In this document: piece by piece, positions 1 to 8,396 of the stretch | Layout: every line of letters begins with the position of its first letter | How positions within the stretch are numbered: position 1 is the first letter of the stretch | Source: Lachnospiraceae bacterium | Lineage (GTDB): Bacteria; Bacillota; Clostridia; Lachnospirales; Lachnospiraceae | Direction: 5' to 3' | DNA length: 64,000 nt | NCBI GenBank assembly: GCA_024684085.1 | Contig: JAIKXM010000022.1 | Coordinates: 1 to 64,000 of the forward strand | Notes under the pieces: model-generated | Told to the model about the DNA's origin: nothing | The model's input: the letters and a program-made list of their open reading frames with translations, nothing else | The model's database searches: none | Made by a program: the position numbers and the translations under genes

Positions 1-1048
1 TAATGACATAGCGATTAACAGTACGGAAAAGAAAAAACCTGTCGAGAAAGATAAATATACTTATCTTGGATTGGAACACCTTGATTCTGGATCTTTAAGA
101 GTGACTCGGTTTGGGTCCGAGGTTGCTCCAATAGGTGAGAAACTTGTGATGAGAAAAGGCGATGTTCTCTTTGGAAAGAGACGTGCCTATCAGAAGAAGG
201 TTGCGATTGCACCTTTTGATGGGATTTTCTCAGCGCATGGTATGGTTTTGCGACCAAAGGAAAAAGTGATTGATAACAGCTTCTTTCCATTATTCATCAG
301 CTCAGATTATTTCTTGGATGCTGCGATAAAAATATCCGTAGGATCGTTATCGCCTACGATCAACTGGAAAGATCTGAAGACACTTGAATTCGAATTGCCT
401 TCTTTAGAAGAACAGCGGAAACTCGCAGAGGTATTGTGGTCTATAAATGATACGTTAGATGCTTATAAAAGGCTGCTTGAAGTAACTGATCAGCTTGTTA
501 AGTCTCAATTTATCGAGATGTTTGGTAATCCAAATGTAAACGCTGATGCGGTACCCTTTGAAACTGCGTTTGTAATACGGGACGATCTGAGGAAGCCAAT
601 AAATGATGCGACAAGGTCTGAGATGCATACTGGTGATCTTTACCCGTATTATGGCGCAAATGGACAGGTGGATAGAATAAACCAGTATCTTATGGATTGT
701 GAAGCGCTTTGTATAGCAGAAGACTGTGGAGCCTACGGCCCTGGAGAAGAAACCTCATATATTGTAAGAGGTAAATGTTGGGTGAATAATCACGCACACG
801 TCGTCATTCCAAGAGAATGCTGTGATATAGAATACGCAAATGCCTTCTTTAAGATATTGGATATGACCTCGTATGTATCCGGAACTACGCGTCTTAAACT
901 CACTCAGGGGAAAATGAAAGAAATTCCAGTAGTGCTACCGGATATAGAGAGACAAAGGGTGTTTGCAAGTATTGTAAGACAGAGCGATAAATCAAAATAT
1001 ATGAATTCAAAGGTTAGGAGGTCCTTATGCTTAACGAAGATACAATAG
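1..1048 (+). CDS. hsdS: Type I restriction-modification specificity subunit HsdS (5' end outside window)
   Basis: This is the DNA-recognition subunit of a type I restriction-modification complex. The reading frame (codons from base 2) is open at the left edge, so the true start lies upstream. The visible part holds the end of a first target-recognition domain and the conserved helical spacer, with LPSLEEQRKLAEVL followed by a helix ending in FIEMFGNP near 520-535. A second target-recognition domain then runs to LPDIERQRVFASIV. This two-domain layout with a central coiled coil is typical of HsdS. The gene overlaps hsdR by 22 bases and the hsdR ribosome-binding site (AGGAGG, 1017-1022) lies inside it. 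The methyltransferase gene hsdM is expected upstream but is not visible. The family is clear; DNA specificity cannot be read from sequence. Confidence 0.9.
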   Translation, partial: NDIAINSTEKKKPVEKDKYTYLGLEHLDSGSLRVTRFGSEVAPIGEKLVMRKGDVLFGKRRAYQKKVAIAPFDGIFSAHGMVLRPKEKVIDNSFFPLFISSDYFLDAAIKISVGSLSPTINWKDLKTLEFELPSLEEQRKLAEVLWSINDTLDAYKRLLEVTDQLVKSQFIEMFGNPNVNADAVPFETAFVIRDDLRKPINDATRSEMHTGDLYPYYGANGQVDRINQYLMDCEALCIAEDCGAYGPGEETSYIVRGKCWVNNHAHVVIPRECCDIEYANAFFKILDMTSYVSGTTRLKLTQGKMKEIPVVLPDIERQRVFASIVRQSDKSKYMNSKVRRSLCLTKIQ

Positions 1049-3933
1049 AACAGATGCTTATATCTGTACTTCAGAAAAATGGCTGGACGTATATTCCGGC
1101 AGAAAAGATGCCCAGGCAAGATTCGGAAGTTATGGTCGAGTCTATGGTTAAAGCTGCGCTTATACGACTGAACCCTGAAATAGCTGAGGATCCTAACAGG
1201 GCAGACGAGGTTATTTATAAACTTCGGTCATTGATACTTTCGGTGCAGCCACATAACTTGATTGCCCAGAATGAAATGTTCAAAAAGCTTGTCTTTGAAG
1301 AGAATTCATTCCCGTTTGGCAAGGATGGCAGGATGGTTCCGATCCGTTTCTTTGGAACCATGACAAGAGAAAATCTGGCATTAAATGAATATGTAGTTAC
1401 GAACCAGTGGTCTTTCCCACAGAAGGAAGGTGGAAAGCGACTGGATCTTGTGTTGCTTGTTAACGGATTCCCGCTGATCATTGGAGAGCTTAAAACTCCA
1501 TTCAGAGATGCTATCACATGGTTGGATGGTGCAAAAGATATTTCGGACTATGAGAAGAGTATTCCTCAGATGTTTGTAACGAATGTGTTTAATTTTGCAT
1601 CGGAGGGAAAGTGCTACAGATATGGATCCATCAACATGCCCATCGATATGTGGGGCCCATGGCATACTCCGGATGATAAAACAGAAGGTACTCTTATATC
1701 TGTGCAGAAAAGCGTGGTGGATATGATTACGCCGGAGAAGGTGATGGATATATTCCAATTCTTCACCATGTTTACTACGGATAAGAAATATCGGAAATAT
1801 AAGATCATCTGTCGCTATCAGCAATATGAAGGTGCAAACCTGATAGTCGAGCGTGTTAAAGCTGGATATCCGAAGAAAGGTCTTATATGGCATTTCCAGG
1901 GATCCGGCAAATCGCTGCTCATGGTTTTTGCTGCATATAAGCTGCGTATGATACCGGAGCTGAAGAATCCGACAGTTGTAATTGTGGATGATAGACTGGA
2001 TCTTGAAACACAGATCACTGCTACCTTTAATGCATCGGATATTCCAAACATGGCTGCCGCCCGTACAAAAGAGGAGCTGATCAAGTTCTTCCAGGGAGAT
2101 ATGCGGAAGATCCTGATCACAACGATATTCCGATTCGGAGATGTTGATAAGTGCTTGAATGAGAGCAGCAATATTATCCTGATGGTCGACGAAGCACATA
2201 GAACGCAGGAAGGCGATCTGGGTGAAAAGATGCGTACTGCATTGCCGAATGCATTCTTCTTTGGCTTGACTGGTACTCCTATTAATAGGATAGATAAGAA
2301 TACTTTCAGAACCTTTGGAGCCGAAGAAGATAAGAGCGGTTATATGAGTAAGTATTCCTTCTCCGATTCTATTCGAGATGGAGCTACTCTGCCACTTAAT
2401 TTTGAAGCTGTACCGGTCGAATTGCATGTTGATAAAGAGAAGATCAATGAAGAATTCGATCTGATGACCAAGGATCTCGCGCCGGATGATAAAGCGGAAC
2501 TTTCAAGACGTGTGAACATGAAAGCTATCATGTATGACCGGAAGAGGATTCGCAAGGTATGTGAGCACATCGCAAAGCATTATACTGAGAAGATTGAACC
2601 TAATGGCTATAAAGGGCAAGTTGTTGTATATGATCGTGAATGCTGCCTGATGTACAAGGAGGAGCTGGATACGCTGCTTGGACCGGAGGCTTCTACCATC
2701 GTTATGGATACTAATAATGATAAGGCAGACCGGTACAAGGCATATCGACGGGATAGAGATGAGGAAGCTAAGCTCCTGGACTATTATAGAGATCCGAAGA
2801 GCCCGCTGAAGCTGGTCATTGTAACGGCTAAACTACTTACCGGATTTGATGCACCAATTCTTCAGGTTATGTATTTGGATAAACCCATGAAGGATCATAA
2901 CCTGTTGCAGGCAATTTGCCGTACTAACCGTACATACAACGCCGGGAAGACCTTTGGATTGATTGTCGACTATATCGGTATATTCGATAACGTTGCCAAT
3001 GCCCTGAACTTTGATGAAGAGGGTATGAAGAAAGTTATCACGAATATAGAGGAAGTAAAAAAGCAACTTCCGAAGCTGGTAAGTAAATGTATGAATTATT
3101 TTGCCGGCATTGATCGTAACCAGGATGACTGGGAAGTTCTGCTTCAGGCCCAGGAGAGATTACCAGATGATGACACAAAGGATGCTTTTGCGGCTGACTT
3201 CCGTGTGCTGGGTAGAGCGTGGGAAGCTCTGTCTCCGGATCCTTTTCTGAATCAATTCCGGGAAGATTATAAGTGGCTGGCTAAAGTTTATGAGTCGGTA
3301 AAGCCTACTGACAACAGGGGCGCACTTGTATGGGCTGCGTTTGGTGCCAAGACCATGGAACTTGTTCACCAGAATATAACTGTAGGTGAAGCAGAGGAAG
3401 ATAATGAAATTATTACTATGGATGCGGAGCTCATTGATGATTTCATTAAGTCCCAGAAAGACCTGAAGAAAGCAACAATGCGAGTTGAAATAAGTCTTGT
3501 CGCTTTGATACAAAAACATTCTGGTGAAAAGAAGTATATCGAACTTGGTGAAAAACTGGAAAAGCTCCGTGATCAGCATAAACAGGGCCTGATAGGAAGT
3601 ATTGAATTTCTTAAGATGTTACTTGCTCTCGCAAGGGAAGCAGCCAGGGCTGAACGTGATGTTGTTCCAGAGGAAGAAATCGATAGAGGTAAAGCAGCTC
3701 TTACTGAGCTGTTCAATGGTGTTCGTAACGAAAAGACTCCTATTATAGTAGAGAGAATCGTAAACGACATCGATGGCATCGTTAAGATTGTTCGCTTCGA
3801 TGGCTGGCAGAATACGACGGAAGGCCAGAAGGAAGTAAAGAAAGCCCTGCGGAGTATTATATGGATAAAATATAAGATCAAGGATCAGGATGTCTTTGAT
3901 CGTGCATACGGGTATATAGAACAATACTATTGA
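1027..3933 (+). CDS. hsdR: Type I restriction enzyme R subunit (HsdR)
   Basis: This is the motor and nuclease subunit of the type I complex: it translocates DNA using ATP and cleaves unmodified DNA. The protein is 968 residues, normal for the family. The N-terminal PD-(D/E)xK nuclease is visible as D140, E154 and K156 (GELKTP). The superfamily 2 helicase core shows Walker A GSGKS (K295), Walker B DEAH (388-391) and the motif III-like LTGTP. The C-terminal third is helical, as expected for the part that docks on the methyltransferase. The ATG at 1027 is preceded by AGGAGG at 1017-1022. No inactivating change was seen, so the subunit looks functional. It sits at the distal end of the hsd operon, inside the island. 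Confidence 0.95.
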   Translation: MLNEDTIEQMLISVLQKNGWTYIPAEKMPRQDSEVMVESMVKAALIRLNPEIAEDPNRADEVIYKLRSLILSVQPHNLIAQNEMFKKLVFEENSFPFGKDGRMVPIRFFGTMTRENLALNEYVVTNQWSFPQKEGGKRLDLVLLVNGFPLIIGELKTPFRDAITWLDGAKDISDYEKSIPQMFVTNVFNFASEGKCYRYGSINMPIDMWGPWHTPDDKTEGTLISVQKSVVDMITPEKVMDIFQFFTMFTTDKKYRKYKIICRYQQYEGANLIVERVKAGYPKKGLIWHFQGSGKSLLMVFAAYKLRMIPELKNPTVVIVDDRLDLETQITATFNASDIPNMAAARTKEELIKFFQGDMRKILITTIFRFGDVDKCLNESSNIILMVDEAHRTQEGDLGEKMRTALPNAFFFGLTGTPINRIDKNTFRTFGAEEDKSGYMSKYSFSDSIRDGATLPLNFEAVPVELHVDKEKINEEFDLMTKDLAPDDKAELSRRVNMKAIMYDRKRIRKVCEHIAKHYTEKIEPNGYKGQVVVYDRECCLMYKEELDTLLGPEASTIVMDTNNDKADRYKAYRRDRDEEAKLLDYYRDPKSPLKLVIVTAKLLTGFDAPILQVMYLDKPMKDHNLLQAICRTNRTYNAGKTFGLIVDYIGIFDNVANALNFDEEGMKKVITNIEEVKKQLPKLVSKCMNYFAGIDRNQDDWEVLLQAQERLPDDDTKDAFAADFRVLGRAWEALSPDPFLNQFREDYKWLAKVYESVKPTDNRGALVWAAFGAKTMELVHQNITVGEAEEDNEIITMDAELIDDFIKSQKDLKKATMRVEISLVALIQKHSGEKKYIELGEKLEKLRDQHKQGLIGSIEFLKMLLALAREAARAERDVVPEEEIDRGKAALTELFNGVRNEKTPIIVERIVNDIDGIVKIVRFDGWQNTTEGQKEVKKALRSIIWIKYKIKDQDVFDRAYGYIEQYY

Positions 3934-3947
3934 TTATGGAGGCTGCT

Positions 3948-4211
3948 ATGGCAAAAGGCGTAATATACATACTTACAAATCCGTCATTTCCGAATTAAGT
4001 GAAGATTAGATATGCTAAAGATCTGGAAAAGAGGATGGCACAGCTCAATCGTAGTGAAACTATACCATTTGCATTTCGAGCTTACGCAGTATATTCATCC
4101 ATGCGGGTGATGTCTGTGGTAATGAAGGAATGTACGGAGTATGAGTGGAAGGTACTTTGTGATAATATGAAGAGCTTGAAACTCATATTACGGGATAGTA
4201 GCAAAATGTGA
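3948..4211 (+). pseudogene. GIY-YIG / T5orf172-type nuclease-like protein, broken by a premature stop
   Basis: Translation from ATG 3948 (AAGGAGG-like site just upstream) starts MAKGVIYILTNPSF, the characteristic opening of GIY-YIG/T5orf172 (MUG113-like) proteins. It stops at TAA 3996-3998. The same frame continues without a shift from 3999 as VKIRYAKDLEKRM, which is the next conserved block of the family. The stop therefore falls where a tyrosine codon is expected (...PNYVKI...). After AYAVY (about 4098) the similarity fades and the frame ends at 4211 in unrelated residues, so the 3' part also looks replaced or deleted. GIY-YIG proteins of this kind often accompany restriction systems. The remnant is probably non-functional, though GTG 3999 could start a short fragment. 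Confidence 0.7.
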
Positions 4212-4236
4212 ATTGAATAATGATAGACTACAGCAC

Positions 4237-4265
4237 AAAAGGCAGGCCTTATTGGTCTGCCTTTT
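4237..4265. terminator. Bidirectional terminator between the hsd operon and the XRE gene
   Basis: Arms AAAAGGCAGGCC (4237-4248) and GGTCTGCCTTTT (4254-4265) pair over 12 positions with one G-T wobble around a five-base loop. The A-rich left and T-rich right flanks allow it to work on both strands. It lies between two converging transcription units. Confidence 0.85.
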
Positions 4266-4298
4266 GCTATGAAAGGATAAAAGCATTGGGTGAAAGAA

Positions 4299-5093
4299 TC
4301 ATATTAGCGTTGGAATGTTTGTGTCTGCTTCCAAAAATGATGTAATAGGCTCCTCTTTTATGACAGTAAGCTCGTCTGTATCAATTAGTATAACGGAGGC
4401 ATAAAGAGCTAGAACAGGAAGGGAGGAATTCTTAAAAGTTTCATATATATTTTCATAAGTGGTTATAAAGGAGATCTTTTCTCTGGCTTTCCCCATAGCA
4501 AATAATAAAGCGTTTGCATACTGGTTAATTCGTAAAAGAGAAATGGGAGAATTAATTGGAAGATCTATATCCTTTGTTTCTAAATAAATAAAGCCCCAAT
4601 CTGTAATAGGCTCATCGTATAGTGTGATACGAAAATCGAGCTGGCTATTTTCTGCATTTTTTCCGCTCCATTTATAGCCCTTAGATGCTAGTGCATTTGA
4701 AATAGTGCCTGTTACGGCGTTAAGCTTTGCATCTATGAAATCATACTGTTCATCAATTCCATTGGGATCATATGCATCCATTGTACGGGTGACATTTTTT
4801 CCGTTGGGGAGCTTAATATTCATGCTAATAATGTGTTTTTGTGGGTCATAACCAGAAGCTGTTAAAAGATCCTCGTATGATACTTGTCCGCCAGAGGCTT
4901 TGCAGATTTTCTGCAGAGTCGTAGGTGTGAGTGGTCTGTCCATCTTTTCTCCGAGATAACAGTTAAGATATGACTTGCTCATCCCTATATCGTCGGCAAA
5001 TTGTTTTTGTTGACGATTGCCCTGCGCGGTTCTTAAAAGCTGACTGAAGGCTGCCTTGTCAAATTCGTGATCTAAAGGAACTGCTCTACTCAT
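4299..5093 (-). CDS. XRE-family helix-turn-helix regulator with uncharacterised C-terminal domain
   Basis: A protein of 264 residues. The N-terminal 80 residues form an XRE/Cro-type helix-turn-helix: a QKQFADDIGMSKSYLNCYL segment followed by LQKICKASGG. The C-terminal 170 residues carry no motif I recognise; they are rich in beta-strand-like stretches such as LDFRITLYDEPITDWGFIYL and could be a ligand- or damage-sensing module. The start at 5093 is chosen because GGAGG lies at the right distance (5101-5105, read on the minus strand); a longer frame to 5153 has no such site. The gene is divergent from the recombinase operon and faces a cluster of GTTTCA repeats. It is therefore a good candidate for the regulator of the recombinases, which is inference. 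Confidence 0.75.
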   Translation of the reverse strand: MSRAVPLDHEFDKAAFSQLLRTAQGNRQQKQFADDIGMSKSYLNCYLGEKMDRPLTPTTLQKICKASGGQVSYEDLLTASGYDPQKHIISMNIKLPNGKNVTRTMDAYDPNGIDEQYDFIDAKLNAVTGTISNALASKGYKWSGKNAENSQLDFRITLYDEPITDWGFIYLETKDIDLPINSPISLLRINQYANALLFAMGKAREKISFITTYENIYETFKNSSLPVLALYASVILIDTDELTVIKEEPITSFLEADTNIPTLI

Positions 5094-5183
5094 TGGTACA
5101 CCTCCGATTTCAATAATTGATTTTAATTTAGCACAATTTTGAAATTCGTTCAAGTTATAAATGAAATATGCATTTGAATTATC

Positions 5184-5270
5184 GTTTCAAAGTTTCAATT
5201 ATACGTTGACAAGTTTCAGCAATAAATGTAAAATGAAACTCGAAGCACATAATATACACTTAATTGAAAC
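5184..5270. promoter_or_regulatory. GTTTCA/TGAAAC box array, probable operator of the mobile element
   Basis: Five copies of one hexamer lie within 87 bases: GTTTCA at 5184, 5192 and 5213, and the inverse TGAAAC at 5234 and 5265. From 5192 onward the copies begin 21, 21 and 31 bases apart, close to two, two and three helical turns. The array overlaps the recombinase promoter and lies between the XRE gene and the recombinases. Confidence 0.6.
5206..5234 (+). promoter_or_regulatory. Sigma-A promoter of the recombinase operon
   Basis: Consensus -35 TTGACA (5206-5211), a 17-base spacer, and -10 TAAAAT (5229-5234). One GTTTCA box lies in the spacer and a TGAAAC box starts on the last base of the -10. 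A bound repressor would thus block RNA polymerase. Confidence 0.75.
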
Positions 5271-5294
5271 TACAGATTTCATTTTAGAATACAT

Positions 5295-6410
5295 ATGATG
5301 AGTAGATACCTAGTTGAAAGTCAAGTTAATAAAGGTAAAGAAGTATTTTGGATAACAAATGCGGATTCTCTTATGATCGAACCGCTTCCCTCTCGGTACT
5401 TAAAGCATAAGTCAAATGAGCATCTTTCCCCAAACACGGTAAAAGCTATTGCTTATGCCATTTCGTATTATTTGATGTACTTGGATGAAGAGAATCTAAC
5501 TGTGTCAGAGATGTTTGATATGCCATATTCTGTCCAGTTTGAGCATTTTTCAGATTATTTGGAATGGTTAAAGAGTGGAAGCCACTGCAACCGAGCGCAG
5601 CTTCCGAACAATAATACTTGCAATACATATCTTGCCGTGGTTTTTCGATACTTACAGTTCCTGCAAATGGAGCAGCAAAGCGGTGGCGATCTAAAGGTAC
5701 TAACAGAAAAAGAAGCATCATATGTCAATGATGTGGGTGTGCGTTTTAAGCGTATGGTTATGCACTTTAATGGGTATCTTCCTCCGAATGAGCATAGGAG
5801 CCGGGAAGTTGCGGGAGCCAATCTTACTATATTACTGAATGCCTGTTCATGCTTGAGGGACAAGGTATTACTGATGCTACTGGCAGAAACGGGTATGAGA
5901 ATCGGTGAAGTCTTGGGTGTGAATTATGTCCGTGATATTGATTATGAAAAAAGAATAATACGCGTGGAAATGCGTGAGGATAATGAAAACCGGGCAAGAG
6001 CCAAAAATGCAGAATATAGGAATACCTATTTTAGTAAAGAGACTTTGGAACTTATACAGTCATACCTTTCAGAAAACGCTGAGTTACTTAGCCGGACAGA
6101 GTATTTGTTTATAAATCTTCATGGAAAAACAGCCGGTAATGCTATGAGTGTTAACGCAGTATATTCCGTGTTGAAGATATTGGAGAAGCGTACCGGTATA
6201 AGAATCACACCTCATATGCTGCGCCACTACTTTGCCAATGAACGGAGAAAAGCGGGATGGGAGATACTTGATATAAGTACTGCCCTTGGGCATAGAAGCA
6301 TTCGCACCACTGAGGAGTACTTGAGTGTGTCAGATGAAGAACTGGAAGTAGCTGCAGAAAAATACTATGAAGAAAATCAAGCTTTGTACGATATTAGGAA
6401 TCTTCTATAA
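5295..6410 (+). CDS. Tyrosine recombinase, TnpA-like (first of three)
   Basis: A site-specific recombinase/integrase of 371 residues that cuts and rejoins DNA through a phosphotyrosine. The catalytic set is complete: R202 (GMRIGE), H307 and R310 in HMLRHY, H333 (LGHRS) and nucleophile Y342 (TTEEYL). The N-terminal half matches a core-binding (SAM-like) domain. Size and position match TnpA of Tn554-type elements. ATG codons at 5295 and 5298 are both possible, and no strong ribosome-binding site is visible for either. The gene is followed after 12 bases by the second recombinase, so the set is an operon driven from 5206-5234. Weak initiation combined with the operator array suggests tight control. 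Confidence 0.88.
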   Translation: MMSRYLVESQVNKGKEVFWITNADSLMIEPLPSRYLKHKSNEHLSPNTVKAIAYAISYYLMYLDEENLTVSEMFDMPYSVQFEHFSDYLEWLKSGSHCNRAQLPNNNTCNTYLAVVFRYLQFLQMEQQSGGDLKVLTEKEASYVNDVGVRFKRMVMHFNGYLPPNEHRSREVAGANLTILLNACSCLRDKVLLMLLAETGMRIGEVLGVNYVRDIDYEKRIIRVEMREDNENRARAKNAEYRNTYFSKETLELIQSYLSENAELLSRTEYLFINLHGKTAGNAMSVNAVYSVLKILEKRTGIRITPHMLRHYFANERRKAGWEILDISTALGHRSIRTTEEYLSVSDEELEVAAEKYYEENQALYDIRNLL

Positions 6411-6422
6411 AGGAGCAAGATA

Positions 6423-8396
6423 ATGGCAATTTCAGCTCTACTGTCATTTTCACAATGGGACAGGCAAGAAGAATTAAATAAGCAGTTGGATGCGTGTCCT
6501 ACTGTGACGGGTAAGCAGCGCCGGTTTATTGAGAAATTTCTACTACAGGAGGGCATCTTCGACCTGTCAGAAGTATCGGAACAGGTTATGCAACGGTATC
6601 GAATGTATGTATGTAATACTGATCTATTATCAAACGGACAGAGGCAAACATACTTGAACTCACTTGAGCCATTTATTATGTATCACCTTATGGATGGCTA
6701 TCCGGAAATATGTGAAAAGATTGTAAATAATCAGGATCTTAACCGAGCTATACGAAATAAGATAGGTACTTTTCTTATGAGTAACGGGATTCATGCTGTG
6801 GATGAGATTGACTATGAAGTGCGAGAACACTTTGAACAGTATTTGACAGCGACTATAGCAGAAAGAAAGGTTTCGGAATATGTGAAAAGTCTGGATAAAT
6901 TGAAGATCGAGACGATTAGGCATGATAAAGAGGTAAAACCTTTTGTTCAGCAGGAATTAAGGTATGTCGGAAAGAAACTGTTTCTCTCCTATCATCCTGA
7001 TTATGACATAGCGATGAGTTTGTATTATTGGCAAGATAAATCACAGTTAGTATACGATTTGCCGGCGGCTGCGTCTGAAAAAATACGTCAGCAGATGATA
7101 GACATATTAAATTGGGTTTTTCGTGAACAGACAAACCTAAAGGTACGTCATGACTTGTATCTTATGCCACTTCATAGGTTCTTCCAGTATTGTGTGGACA
7201 CTGGGATTGAAGATATAGAGATCATGGAAGCTCGAGACATAATCGGCTATAGAGAAAGTGTTACCGGGCAGGTAGGAACCAAAGAAACCGAATATTACCA
7301 GATAGTAAATATGATTCAGAGATTCTTATTCTGTAACAATGAAAAGCCACGCTGGAAAGCTAATTCTTGGTATCTGGAACGGTTTGGGTTTAAGTATGAT
7401 CGAATGAATCCTGCTCGTCCTGTATCCCGGCTTTCGTTTTGGCAGATTTGTGACCTGGATAATCGTAATCTATTCAAAGGGTACATCCAATATGAGCTGG
7501 GATTAACAAATATGGCGATAGAAAATATTCGTTCTCAATACTACGGAGTGCGCGACTTTCTTATATTCTGTGATGACATGGGATTTAAAGTCGGGAATAT
7601 GAGCAAGTCAATAATGGATACATATGCGGATTACTTGGATTTACGTGATAATTTGCCACACACTTTTAATAAAAATATTATTTCGGTTTTTCGTTTTTGG
7701 AATTATTTGTCGGTAGTGAAAAAAGCGGAAAAGGCGCATATCACTTCTGCATATTATCTAAAAAAGGGAAGAAATAAACACCATGATTTATCTGTTCCAA
7801 AGCAGACAGTGACAAAGGTGATAACTGCCCTTGCTGATGCTCCGGAGCATTTACGACTTATGTATCTGAATCTATGGGCTACCGGGTGCCGGATAAATGA
7901 GATATGCACCATCAAAGCTAATGCATATAAAAGAGAGGGAGAGCGCACATTTATGCTTGTTAACCAGTACAAGATGAAGCGAGAAAAACTTATTCCTATT
8001 CCGATGGAACTTTATGTTGCAATGACGGAATATATCGGACGTGTCGAAAAAAAGGGTGAAGAGTTTGTTTTTACCAAGCGTGACGGAATTCGTGCGTATG
8101 ATCCTGGTAACTTTAGCAAGCAGATAAAGAAGATATTGGATAAGGCGGGAATAAGCAAGGAAGAATACAATTTCCGAGCGCATGGATATCGTCATGGAGT
8201 GGGGACAAGGTTTTATGATTCCGGAGTAGCAATACAAGCCATTCGCGATTATCTGGGACACAGAACAGAGGAAATGACAAAGCAATATATTGACTATAAC
8301 GGAAAGCGCGTTAGGGATGCCAGTTATGAGTATTTTGAAAATATAGGAAGAAAGGACGTGACGGACAGACATGATAATAAAGATTCAGGATCTTGA
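6423..8396 (+). CDS. Tyrosine recombinase, TnpB-like (second of three)
   Basis: A large tyrosine recombinase of 657 residues. Its length and catalytic C-terminus fit TnpB of Tn554-family transposons. Visible catalytic residues are R490 (TGCRINE), H587 and R590 in HGYRHG, H613 (LGHRTEE) and Y622 (KQYID). The long N-terminal 400 residues are probably core-binding and protein-contact domains. An AAAGGAGC ribosome-binding site stands just before ATG 6423. It overlaps the third recombinase by 26 bases, which indicates coupled translation. It likely acts together with the neighbouring recombinases on the element ends. Confidence 0.88.
   Translation: MAISALLSFSQWDRQEELNKQLDACPTVTGKQRRFIEKFLLQEGIFDLSEVSEQVMQRYRMYVCNTDLLSNGQRQTYLNSLEPFIMYHLMDGYPEICEKIVNNQDLNRAIRNKIGTFLMSNGIHAVDEIDYEVREHFEQYLTATIAERKVSEYVKSLDKLKIETIRHDKEVKPFVQQELRYVGKKLFLSYHPDYDIAMSLYYWQDKSQLVYDLPAAASEKIRQQMIDILNWVFREQTNLKVRHDLYLMPLHRFFQYCVDTGIEDIEIMEARDIIGYRESVTGQVGTKETEYYQIVNMIQRFLFCNNEKPRWKANSWYLERFGFKYDRMNPARPVSRLSFWQICDLDNRNLFKGYIQYELGLTNMAIENIRSQYYGVRDFLIFCDDMGFKVGNMSKSIMDTYADYLDLRDNLPHTFNKNIISVFRFWNYLSVVKKAEKAHITSAYYLKKGRNKHHDLSVPKQTVTKVITALADAPEHLRLMYLNLWATGCRINEICTIKANAYKREGERTFMLVNQYKMKREKLIPIPMELYVAMTEYIGRVEKKGEEFVFTKRDGIRAYDPGNFSKQIKKILDKAGISKEEYNFRAHGYRHGVGTRFYDSGVAIQAIRDYLGHRTEEMTKQYIDYNGKRVRDASYEYFENIGRKDVTDRHDNKDSGS

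Noticed and set aside
1381..2427. 348-residue minus-strand frame inside hsdR
   Set aside because: It is antisense to conserved helicase motifs, has no homology that I recognise and no start signals.
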